Assembly: GCA_014706295.1 (NCBI GenBank)
Contig: JACSVZ010000001.1
Coordinates: 82,024,237 to 82,088,236 of the forward strand
Direction: 5' to 3'
Source: Lycocorax pyrrhopterus obiensis
Lineage: Eukaryota > Chordata > Aves > Passeriformes > Paradisaeidae
Length of the DNA stretch: 64,000 nt
In this document: positions 24,226 through 34,600 of the stretch, one piece after another
How positions within the stretch are numbered: position 1 is the stretch's first letter
Layout: each line of letters begins with the position of its first letter
The notes under the pieces: model-generated
Database searches by the model: none
Seen by the model: the letters and a program-made list of their open reading frames with translations, nothing else
What the model was told of the DNA's origin: nothing
Translations under genes and position numbers: made by a program

Positions 24226-25469
24226 AAAACAGATATTTCTTATGTGTTAAATGAACAGTTCTATTATAGAATCTACTTGTAAAATAAATATTAACACTGA
24301 AGTTAATTAGCTTTTCAGTGCTTAAGCTCAAAAGGAATGTCTCTAGCTTTTAGATGAGCAAAGAAATGGTTTCTTTCTTTGAAGCTGACCTAATCAATTT
24401 TTTTCTGAATATACTGAACAGGTTAAACTGTTTGTTTCCATGGTAACAAAATTTAATCAGAAGATCTTTTAAAGTCATCACATTAAGTGCATATAGCAAG
24501 CGAAAAAAAAAAACAAAAACAAAAACCCAGGAGTGAAAAATTATTCAAAAGTAAGTGTGAACTGAGTGACATTAAAACTTGATCCAACTGTCATTTTGTG
24601 GAACCAATTTAAAATTGAATTCCCTTATCTTTGTTTAAATTTTAATAAACTCTGGTCATACCCATATTTTAGGAACATATACATTCTCATCTGCAACTGT
24701 ATCAACTTTTTTTATATATTCTTAATGTATTAATACTCAGTAATTCTATATCATTGAGCATCTCTTTTGGTCCATGATATGTCAAGTATGTACTTTTCTG
24801 GGTAGTGATTGCACACAGTCAAATGAGTATTTTAGGATGCAAGATCTGTTAGGGATTTCTCTTTTCAGGCTGTTCTGGAAGTACTATAATTTTACAGTAT
24901 CTTAGAACTTTTCTGTAGAAAAACCTTCCATCTGCAATTGGGCTTAACAGACCTTCGAAAAAAAAGAAATTACACAGATCAGAAAACATTGCTTTCCTGG
25001 TCCCTTGTAAAAACTGGGTTTTAAATTTTGCTGACTTACACTGCTTTTAAAGAATTTCTGTCACCCTTTTTTACAACTGCCATTTAGACAGATTTTGTCA
25101 TTGTGCTAGAATGACAGCTGAACACAGATGATTTGTCTGAAGAGCTCTCTAGTTCACCGTCAGAAAGATTAGCAAAACCCTTCACCTATAACATCTGCAG
25201 TAAAAAAACACTCTTAAAGGGACATTAGCAGATGTGATGGAGAAGAATATTTCCTTTCCCCAAATTAACATGCCACCTGAATATATGCATCCAGATACCT
25301 TGCCTGCTAGGTGAAGAATACCAGAGTGGGAAGAACTGTTTTTTCTCCCATACCACAGACTGAGAAGGCTGCTACTAAGAAACCACATAGTCCAGCATCT
25401 TGTAAAGGCAGATATGATGTAAGGAGAAAGTCTGAACTCAAGTAACTTAAGGACTGTTATCAATACCAT
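24226..25469. other. Non-coding gap between CR1 copies
   Basis: AT-rich, with an A-rich simple tract (AAAACAAAAACAAAAAC) near 24507-24525. No gene or mobile element recognised. Confidence 0.5.
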
Positions 25470-25945
25470 AAAATCATAGAATCATAGAATATCTCAAGCT
25501 GGAAGTGACACACAAGGATCATCGAGTGCAAGGCCTGGCCCTGCACAGGATGCCCCAAGAGTCACACCTTGTGCCTGAAATTATTGTCCAAACACTTCTT
25601 GAACTCCGTCAGGCTGGTGCTGTGACCACTTCCTTGGGGAGCCTGTTCCAGTGCCCAGCCACCCTCTGGGTGAAGAACCATTCCCTAATATCCACCCTAA
25701 ACCTCCCCTGACTCAGCCTCAGGCCATCCCCTCTGGTCCTGTCCTGCACAAGAGTGAAGAGATTGGTATTTACCCCTCCACTTCCCCTTGTGAGGATGTT
25801 GAAGACCACAATGGGATCACCCCTCAGTCTCCTTTTCTCTAGGCTGAAAAAAAATGACCTCAGGGCTCCTCATAAGACTTCCCCTCCAGACCCTTCACCA
25901 TCCCTCTGGCCCTCCTTTGGACAACATCTTTATAGCTTAATGTCT
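25470..25945 (-). mobile_element. CR1 LINE, 3' fragment on the minus strand
   Basis: The left border AAATCATAGAATCATAGAAT is the reversed CR1 tail. To the right the sequence is CR1 read backwards: GGGGAGCCTGTTCCAGTGCC, CTCTGGGTGAAGAACCATTC, CTCCTTTTCTCTAGGCTGAA and, near the end, TAGCTTAATGTCTTTT. The minus-strand translation DRTRGDGLRLSQGRFRVDIR followed by VAGHWNRLPKEVV is the well-known C-terminal tail of CR1 ORF2. It is 5'-truncated at about 25945. The plus-strand frames across it are antisense artefacts. Confidence 0.95.
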
Positions 25946-26599
25946 TTTTTTTCTTTATTTTGGTTTAAAAAGTCACTTTGCTAATATTTGTAATGTTTTT
26001 TATATCCTAGACTCCTGGGAAATACCAGCTAACACAGTAAATCTCAGTAAGAGTAATTTTAATTGCCTGGATTGAAAACAGTAATTTAAAAGTGCATCAA
26101 CTAGCTCTCGCTTTGCTCAGTTGCTATGCATCTCTGTAACCCCGTGGTATGTGTGCCACTCTATATTACACTGCCAGTCTCACTGCACTTCAGTTTAAGA
26201 TGCCAAAAAAATGGGTGATATTTTCATATAAACCTCTGTGAGGTGCAGAAACATTGTCACTGAGATATTAAAGCAGGAAGTTGACAGATATGCTGTTCTC
26301 TTTTCCGAGTACATGCTTCCTGGTTAAACAGAGGTTTTGGTATACTCTGCATCATCATTCTTGTCACGATCCTTTCTGACTCCATAAGTAATCTGTTTCT
26401 GTGCTCCTGCTCATGTTAGGAGGTGAGCAGTTCAAACTCCCCCGTGCAGTCACGCAGAACCCAGAGCTGTTTCCAGAGCAAAGAGCTGGGCCACGTAAAG
26501 GTGCACACACGTGATACGTGTGCCCGCTGTCCCTGGAAGAGATGCTGGCGGAGGCAGCTGCACGGGCTCTGTGAGGAGAGGCGCGCTGGTTCCAGCTGG
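25946..26599. other. Non-coding, becoming GC-rich at the right end
   Basis: The first 450 bases are ordinary AT-rich DNA. From about 26400 the composition becomes clearly GC-rich, with CpG sites (for example GGCGGAGGCAGCTGCACGGG around 26548). This may already be the U3 end of the LTR listed next, but I could not find a convincing TG terminus. Confidence 0.4.
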
Positions 26600-27243
26600 C
26601 TCCAGCAGACCCATCTCAGGAGATAACTGGGACAAGTGTGGGGTGCCCTTGTGAAAACATATTTAAGAAAGGGAAAAAAATCTGGAAGGGGGAAAAAGTG
26701 AGAATCAGCAGTGTGAGCAGCAAGGAGAGAGCAGGATGAGGGGGAGGAGGTGCTCCAGGCACTGGAACAGGTGCTGCCTGGCAGCCCACAGACAGGCCAC
26801 GGTGACACAGAAATTCATCTTGAAGTCTTTGTTAAGGACACATGCTGGAGCAGTTCCCAGAGGACTGCAGGAGCAGGGGAAGGACCAGCAGAGTCACAGT
26901 TACTTAGTGACCATAACTCCCATTCCTCAACCTCTTACACCGTGTGGGGTGGGGATGTTAGGGGAGTCAGGAGTGAAGTTGAAGCTGGGAAAGGGGAAGC
27001 TGTAGTTTTAATTTTTGCCTCAGGTTCTCACTACCAAAATCTATTTTAATTGTCAATACATTAAATTAATTTTCTCTAAGCCAAGTCCAATTTGCCCATG
27101 ACAGTAATCATTCAACAACCTCCCAGGCTTTATCTCAACCAACAACCAGTTTTCATCTGCTGTTCTCACTGTCCCATTGAGGAGAAGCAGTGAGTGAACA
27201 CTGTGGTGGGACTGTGGCCCTTAGCCAAAGTTAACCCACCACT
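26600..27243 (+). mobile_element. Second type of avian retroviral LTR, 5' limit uncertain
   Basis: The 3' half reads, in order, GTGAAGTTGAAGCTGGGAAA, a T-rich TTTTAATTTTTGCCTCAGG, AATTTTCTCTAAGCCAAGTC, CCAATTTGCCCATGACAGTA, TTTATCTCAACC, GAGGAGAAGCAGTGAGTG and CCAAAGTTAACCCACCAC. This is the order of a second LTR type I know from birds (ERVL-like), different from the one at 4606 and 10431. Upstream, GGTGCTCCAGGCACTGGAAC and CATGCTGGAGCAGTTCCCAG are the repeated 'GCTGGAGCAG' motifs found inside that LTR. No retroviral genes are attached, so it is a solo LTR. The family name is not assigned and the left end is a guess. Confidence 0.72.
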
Positions 27244-27720
27244 ACCTTGAATGTAGCTCCTTGCTTCTAAACCTTGTTCGTGACTACTGCGGCCACACTG
27301 TGAGCCTTGCAACAATAAATCTTATACAGTGCAGCTCCTTTTATACCCTCGCTGGGCTGGCCCTGTCACCAGCCCCTGCTGACACAGCCCCTGCCCATGC
27401 TCTGCCTGCTATGACGGAGCTGCTATCAGAGCAGGGGGAGGGTGGTGCCAGCCCAGCCCTCGGCTTCCCAATAAAAAGTTTTTTTGTTCTTCAGATTTGC
27501 TTGAATGCAGAGGAACGAATGATAACTCAGGCATATGAGGACAGTGACCGACATGGACAGCCTGCTGTCACTCCTGTCTGTGTGGGGACAGCTTGACATC
27601 CCGGGCTGTGGGCACATCTCAGACCCTCATCACCCCCAGCCCACCCCACCTCCCCTGGGCCTCGCTGTCAGGGCTGGGGCAGGGGGAGGTGGAGCCCAGC
27701 ATGAGGGTGCAGACAAATAA
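27244..27720. other. GC-rich unclassified segment with three AATAAA signals
   Basis: This segment follows the LTR directly and stays GC-rich. AATAAA hexamers lie near 27313, 27470 and 27717, the first two followed by T/G-rich sequence, and a TATA-like CCTTTTATACCCTCGCTGG lies at about 27337-27355. The arrangement could be another LTR or the 3' end of a transcribed unit. I recognise no family, and the open frames (for example 27261-27596) show low-complexity P/A/L-rich products. Left unclassified. Confidence 0.35.
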
Positions 27721-28689
27721 ATGTGGTGTCTAAACACTGGGGAGCTGTTCAAGTGTTTGACATGCTGACCCAGTGCCTCTCCGGCTGTCTGAAAGCCCAG
27801 TATCCTGTGATCCTTATATTCTCTAATACCCTCTTGTGTAGTTTGTAAAAGGATACGTGAACACTCTCTCAGAATATTAATCAGCATGCAGTTATGTTGG
27901 AGAAATTGTTTCTAGGCTTTTAATGAGGATTAAGTGTATATTTAACAAGTAGTCCAATACTTCTAAATGAGAAATTAAGAAAATCCCAATTGCAACCAGG
28001 TGAAATTCATGTGGCAATCCACTTCAAACAGGAATCCGCAAGCAGAATGCATTCAAACTTTCCTAATTATTGGTTGTTTTTATTAACGTGGCTTAAGCTT
28101 GGAATTCTTGGATGAAAAAGCATTCTAAAAAATATTCTAACATTCTAATATCCTTATTAAATTTTTAATGAAAATTCATATTCTTATCCTACAATGTTAT
28201 AAAATCTCTGAGTGGTGTAATACACATACGTAATTTCTGAATCTGTTCTAGAAATATAGATTAATTACACAAATTCACAGCTACCATTCACATTGTTTAG
28301 TTACAGAAATTTAAGGCTGGGAAGTCATAATGAGTGCAACATCATACAATCACTAGTCCTAGCTCCATGACTCTGCTTTTACCAATCTGCTGGCTCACAC
28401 TGTGACTATCTGCCTTGTAACCTGATTTCAGCTGCATTATTTGTATTAGGGGAAGTTCTATATCACTGAGACACATCTCACCATGAAAATGCAACACCAG
28501 CAGTGTGCACTGTCTTCTGAGAAATGCTCTCACTCCCACAATTTCAATGTAACTTTTAAGCTCCTTACAGAGCAAACAGAATACAGTAGTGTTCTGGGTC
28601 TATTTTGGAAGACTCCAAGGTTTTCTTTTACCTTTAATGGGGTGTTAAGTGCTGGCTAATATATTTGCCCATCATTAACACAACTACTG
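27721..28689. other. Non-coding gap
   Basis: Mostly AT-rich, with several ATTCTAA-type repeats near 28120-28150. No gene or mobile element recognised. Confidence 0.5.
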
Positions 28690-29515
28690 CAGAAAGACCT
28701 GGACAAATTAGAGATGGGCAATTACCAAACGTATGAAGTTTAACAAGGGAAAGTGCCAGAATCTGCACCTGGGATGGGGCAGCCTTGGATGTGTGTATAG
28801 ACCAGGGAAGGAGAGGTTGGAAAGCAGTGGCACAGAAAGGGACCTGGGGGTCATGGTTGATGGCAAGTTGGACACAAATCAGCAGTGCCCTGGCAGCCAG
28901 GAGGGCCAGCCCTGTCCTGGGGTGCATCAGGCACAGCATCACCAGCCGGGCAAGGGAGGGGATTGTCCCGCTCTGCTCTGCACTGGGGCGGCCTCACCTC
29001 GAGTGCTGGGGGCAGCTTTGGGTGCCACAGTATAAAAAAGACTTTAAACTATTAGAAAACACCCAAAGGAGGGCTACAAAGGTGGTGAAGGGCCTTGAGG
29101 GGAGCTTTACAAGGAGTGACTGAGGGCACTTGGTCTGTTCAGCCTGAAGAAGAGGAGGCTGAGGGGAGACCTCATTGCAGTAACAATTTCTTCATGAGGG
29201 GAAGAGGAAGGGCAGGCATTGATCTCTTCTCTCTGGTGACCAGTGACAGAACTCAAGGAAACTCAGCATGAAGCTGAGTCAGGGTAGGTTTATGTTGGAT
29301 ACCAGGAAAAGGTTCTTCACCCAGAGGGTGTCTGGGCACTGGAACAGGCTCCCCAGGGCAGTGATCACAACACCAGGCCTAACAAAGTTCAAGAAATATT
29401 GGAACAACACTCTCAAACATGTGGTGTGACTCTTGGGGATGTGCTTTGCAGGGCTAAGAGTTGGACTAGATGAACCTGGTAAGTCCATTCATAACTCAGC
29501 TTAGTCTATTATTCT
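28690..29515 (+). mobile_element. CR1 LINE with ORF2 C-terminal remnant, frameshifted
   Basis: This is the longest uninterrupted CR1 here. The reading frame starts MKFNKGKCQNLHLGWG, the start of the last ORF2 section, then ERDLGVMVDGKLD in frame 2. Near 28905 the match jumps to frame 3, giving LGCIRHSITSRAREGIVPLC, the RPHLE block and WVPQYKKDFKLLENTQRRAT, then VVKGLE. So a single-base indel splits the frame, and the copy cannot make the enzyme. Downstream are the C-terminal tail and a variant 3' UTR (GTGTCTGGGCACTGGAACAG, GAGTTGGACTAGATGAACCT) of the same general kind as the copy at 25470. The terminal octamer is degraded. Confidence 0.95.
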
Positions 29516-30871
29516 ACTGAGGGCATCACTATATCTCAGCTTTTACTAGCATTATTTATAGGAAAATTAAATGTTTTTGTTTTAGTTACAAGGCAACCAG
29601 TAATTTAATTTGGAAAAAAAAATATTTCTGAAATTATTTAAACTAAGTGTTTGCATCTGCAGTGTGTTTCCCTCATTGTGTTGGAAATAGAGAAGAGGTA
29701 TAGAACACTTCAGATTTCCAGTTTCTAGACTGTCACTGAAGTTTAAATTAAGATGGCATCAGTAGCCATCTGTCATGGCTTCTTACGTATAACAGATGAC
29801 ACCCCATTGCATTTTATTTAATTACCTCTTTATTAAGCATAATAAATTATGATTTATTTGCGTCTTGTCTTTTAGTAAGTGCTTTGGTCTCTTCGGAATA
29901 GACCCTTCATTTCAATTACTCTGCTGCAGACCAAAATATCTATCTGAGAAGCAGTTTAATCAATTTAACTAAAACTGATGAACACTCTCTTTCATTATTA
30001 TGTTGCTTTTGAGTCTCCAGATAGTCTCTACTACTATTCCATACTCCATCTGAAATTCAGACAACTAACTGCATCTTCCCATCTTTTAGGAAAATGATAT
30101 TCACACACTGAACTTTTCCTGTTACTTTTGTCTCTACAGCAGACAGAAATAAAACTTGTTCTGCTCATTCCTCATTACAGAAGTATTCATTTGAGCACTA
30201 CTGCAATTCCAGCCTTTACACCTAGAGAGTATTTTTTTCCTCGAGAATTCATCACAACCTTTCAATATTACTGATGCAAATAGTACAGATAGAAAGAACA
30301 CCTGTACTGCTAGTGACACCAGCACCTAGCTAGCATTGCATCTTTTCCTTTTCTAGCAATCCTAGAATGTAAAAAACCATCTTACCTACAGAGTTGTTTC
30401 TGGGGAGGAGATAAAATAACTGATGTTCATGAGTACTTGCTAACCATATATCTATTAATCTGCATGGGATAACAACTAAATCTAAAGTCATGATTTTAGG
30501 TTTGCATTAATTCATTAATTCAGGCTTTTACTGAGCTATAGCTTGATGAATGCACTGATTATTTACGCCCATATTCATTAGTGTTCTTTCTCGTGCAGTG
30601 TGAGAAGCAGGCAACTGAATTATAATATAATACATACAATATATTTATACCCACATTTTCCATGCTTAAAATAGTTTTGCCAGATGATTTCTTTGTGTCT
30701 GCACCAGCCTCAGATATAGTGCTCAAATCTTAATAGTGGAGTTCCTTTAATTTCTGTAATATAAACACATAACAGAAAATTCCTTATAGTGCTTTTTGAA
30801 AATAATTCAGATCTTTGTCCCACAAGAGAGATTTCTGCAAAGCAGCGCAGCTCAATATACTCAAGCATGGC
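29516..30871. other. AT-rich non-coding gap
   Basis: No gene and no mobile element recognised. Confidence 0.5.
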
Positions 30872-30955
30872 ATGAGTTGTTCAGCCTGGAGAAGAGAAAA
30901 CTCTGGCGAATCCTTAGGTGGCCTTTCAGTATTTAAAGAGGGCTGTAAGAAAGAT
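30872..30955 (+). mobile_element. CR1 LINE, left part of a copy split by another CR1
   Basis: GAGTTGTTCAGCCTGGAGAA, then TGGCCTTTCAGTATTTAAAG and GGCTGTAAGAAAGAT are consecutive CR1 blocks in plus orientation. The normal continuation (a few bases and then GCAGGGCCTGTTGTGATAGG) is found only after 31426. The copy is therefore interrupted by the inverted CR1 between. Confidence 0.92.
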
Positions 30956-31426
30956 CGTAGAACCATAGAATGGCTACTGTCGGAAGAGATCTTAAACATC
31001 ATCTAATTCCAACCCACTTGCCATTGGACAAGGTTACTCAGAGTCCTGTGCACTCTGGGCTTAAATACCTCCAGGGATGGAGCATCCACAGCTTCTCTGG
31101 GCAGCCTGTTCCAGTGCCTCACCACCCTCACAGTAAACAATTTATTCCTAGGATCTAATAGAAACCTACCCTCCTTCAGCTTAAAGCCATTCTCCCTTGT
31201 CCTATCACCACATGCCCTTGTGAAAATTCCCTCTCCAGCTCTCTTCATGTGCTGGAAGGTGCTAGAAGCTCTCCCCAGAGCCTTCCCTTCTCCATTCTCC
31301 AGGCTGAGCAGCCTCAACTCTCTCAGTCTGCCGTCATGGGATAGGGGCTCAACAATAGGTTGATAGGATCAACATAGTGATCCTCACCTGGACTCATTCC
31401 AACAGGTCAATGTCTCTCTTGTGCTG
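30956..31426 (-). mobile_element. CR1 LINE on the minus strand, nested inside another CR1
   Basis: The left border CGTAGAACCATAGAATGGCT is the reversed CR1 tail. The body continues backwards through GGGCAGCCTGTTCCAGTGCC, ACCCTCCTTCAGCTTAAAGC, CTCCATTCTCCAGGCTGAGC and TCATTCCAACAGGTCAATGT. The minus-strand frame includes CGDRTRENGFKLKEGRFLLD and VVRHWNRLPREAVDAPSLEV, the ORF2 C-terminus. It is 5'-truncated at about 31426. Because it disrupts the surrounding plus-strand copy, it is the younger insertion. No clear target duplication is seen, which is common for CR1. Confidence 0.93.
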
Positions 31427-31692
31427 GGTCTGTTGTGATAGGACAAGGGACAGTGGTTTAAAACTGCAAGAGGGTCCATTTAGATTAGAAATAAGGAAGA
31501 AGATTGTTATGATGATGGTGGTCAAACACTGGCACAGATTGCCTAGAGAGATGGTAGATGCCCCATCCCTGGAAACACTCAAGGTGAGGTTGGATTGGGC
31601 TCTGAGCAACCAGATCTAGTCGAAAATGTGGGATGTTGGACTAGATGAGCTTTACAGGTCTTTTTGAACCCAAACAATTCTGTTGTTCTGTG
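31427..31692 (+). mobile_element. CR1 LINE, right part of the split copy
   Basis: The sequence resumes with GTCTGTTGTGATAGGACAAG and GACAGTGGTTTAAAACTGCA. It then runs to GTTGGACTAGATGAGCTTTA and a degraded tail CAATTCTGTTGTTCTGTG. The translation around 31440-31610 (CDRTRDSGLKLQEGPFRLEI, then VVKHWHRLPREMVDAPSLE) is the ORF2 C-terminus. With 30872-30955 it makes one element; roughly 20 bases of consensus between the two pieces seem to be missing at the insertion point. Confidence 0.93.
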
Positions 31693-34600
31693 CTTGATGT
31701 AAATGTACAGAACAGCAATCTGCCTGCCTTTACGCAGTCCTTCAAAACAGGATAAAAAGCATGCAAATGGTGAAAAGTAGAAACTGCTCTTTGCTCTTGC
31801 TTTGATTTGTTATCTTTACAAATTGACAGGCTAATTACTTGAATTTATTTCCATCAAAATGTACATATTTGAAAATAAATTTATTTTCAAAATCTACATT
31901 TGAATAGCAGCATAATAAGACAAAAAAAAGAGAAAGAAAAAATGAATTAATTTAACAAGAGTATAGTCATTAAAAAGAAAGGATGAGTCACATAACTCAT
32001 AACTCAAGGTTTTCATGTGGTCTTTTCACAGCATGATAATAAAAAATTGAGAAAACACAAATGTAACAGAATTTAAGAATATTGAAATTTGCCTCTCAGG
32101 AAAAAGCTTACATCACCTATGCTTCCTATGTTTCTCATCGTTTTTGATACCCCAAATCTTCTTTGTATGAAGGCCTTCAGTGCTTTTTCCTGTCCAGCCA
32201 AACTTCCTGAAACTATTAGCAGTTAGGCAAAGGTCACAGTTCCCAGACTATGAACCTGTGACAACTGACTGAAGCTGGGTTGACTTAGTGTTTAAACGCA
32301 TTAAATCATTTTGATATCTGAATGCAAAACTCCAAAATGACTAAATGAGGTTTTTTTCAGACTGATCTTGCTCTCTCAAAGCTGGTATTAGTAAGACTCT
32401 CATAGGGGGACAAGTATAACAAGAAGTTCTGTGAATATGTCAGGTGGTCATAAAGCACTCAGTGTGTCATGCTCTCCTCAGCATTCCTTGGAGGACTTTT
32501 ATGTTGTGAACATACGAAACCATAAAAACAACAGAGAAAGCCCAGCTCCCATCCCATGTTTTGCTGCAACTAGTAGGTCAATGTAACTATGCCCTCTCAC
32601 CCAAATCCACAGTCTAGTACTCTAAGCTTTGTGAGCATTATGAAACTAAGTGACTCAGGAGCTTTAAGCAAGCCTAAGTGGATTAAAATACCATAGTTTT
32701 CTATTGCATAGTGAGCATTTTAGTTTTTCCAACTTACATGGTAAGGAACGCTGTACTTGCATCCTTTTACTTTCCTGAATGTTACACTTCACTCTGCATA
32801 TTATGAATCCATTGGAGTCATATATGTATTCTATGGATCTATCCAGCTTTTCTTTTCCAGAAATGTAAATTCATATGAAGATATAGATAAGTGCCAAAAT
32901 TAAAGAAGACAGTGAAGGAAAATGAAATACCATATCTTAATATGTATTACGTGATATTAGCCACCGGTTGCTGACATTAATTTAACTAGTTATTTTTCTT
33001 AGCCACTCTAGCTCTTTGTGTTGTGAGCTGCTGCAAACAGGGTTAATTCTTCTACATGTCACAGTTCTCTTGAGCTGTTTGTTAGAATTCAGGCCAAAAT
33101 ATATCTGATGAGAAAGCCATTTTAATGTACCGCTGTAGAATAAATTATACTACCTTATTGTGTTACCTTAGTAATATTTCTTCCTTTTATTTTTTTTTGT
33201 TAGCTATTAGTTTTTTAACATACTTTCTGAAGTAAAGGGTTTTGAGTCTCTCAAAAACAAAGATAATTTTACATAATCACATATAACATTTTAAAACCTA
33301 TATTACATTACCATTTGTTGAAAATTCCAAAGCTATAGCACGTCTTTTTCCACAGAAAATTTTGATTACGTACTGGTGTTTTTATGAGTCATATGGCGTG
33401 ATTTTCCTCCTCATTCTAAGGAGAAGAAAGTATCTTTGAATTGTGAAGCTCGTGGAAATCCTCCACATACAGATAAATGTTTTAGAATTCTTTGCAATTT
33501 CCGGATTATTTGGCCACTGCAATACCATTCTGAGAGTTAGTGAGCACTGTTTAAAAACATAACAGAAATAGTTCCATGACCTACAGGGCTTTCTTGATTC
33601 TTTCTCATTCTGATAAGGAAAAATATGCAAGTAAAAGTGAATAAAGTGAAAGCAATTTGTGAAATTCAAAATATTGTTCTCTATGCATTGTATCTATCCA
33701 TTTGGAGAGACTCTTTTTGTCTAATTTTATGATTTGTGTCTGTAACAGTTGACAAGACCAAATTCTGTATTTTTTTTCTAAACATAACTTCCATAAAGCT
33801 AGGAAATACTGTCCCATTTCATATAGAAATCAGTGGAGAATAGGTACATTAAATGGAATGACAGTGCAACATAGGACACCATAGATGAACCAAACCTGGA
33901 ATATTTCCTTTGTAACAATCTTCTCTTGCTTCTTTTCCCATGCAGGCTCTTATGCACAGTTATCTATCACTCATAAATGTGTAAATGGCTGTAAAGCCAC
34001 ACCTGTGATTCTGAGAGTTCAGGTTTTCAGTGGTACCCACTCTTGGGTGGGCGTAGCCTGCTGCAGTCACCTCATCCATTTGCTGCATCTGACCTGGCTC
34101 ATATTTTATACAAATTGCAAGCAATGTAGGAGGGCTGCAGGAACATATGGTTAATTATTTTTGCCAGGCACCCTTTATCTTTTCTCATAGAGTCATTCTT
34201 CACCTACAGAGGGAACAGAAGGACTCTTATTGCTGTATTTTGTCATATGTGGCATTCATCAGTTCTGCATTTTATTTTTTACCCATTACATTTGTGGATT
34301 CCAAAAATTCTGCATGAATTCCACTTCTACTTATTTGAATTACAGAACCTGCACTTCTATGGCTGAAAGAAATTCAGAAATGGAACCATCTTTAGATATC
34401 CCCGGCACAACAGCATTGAATCTGCCTCTTTGCAAATAAATGTGATTCATTAGACCTATCTAATGCATGGCACAGGCTCCCCAAATGGCATAGACATGAC
34501 TAAGACATGTAAATAGGATTAGGAAGAAGTGGCCAGAAATTCCTCGAACTGGAATTTGAAGTCCTCATAGTCTGAGATTAAAACTATTTTTGAATCCTTC

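Noticed and set aside
26416..26808. 130-codon S/P/L-rich minus-strand frame
   Set aside because: It lies antisense to, or next to, LTR sequence in a GC-rich tract, which keeps frames open.
33885..34154. Possible exon after a polypyrimidine tract and CAG, with a signal-peptide-like, cysteine-containing frame
   Set aside because: There is no matching donor, no second exon and no known family. Acceptor-like tracts are common in such DNA.
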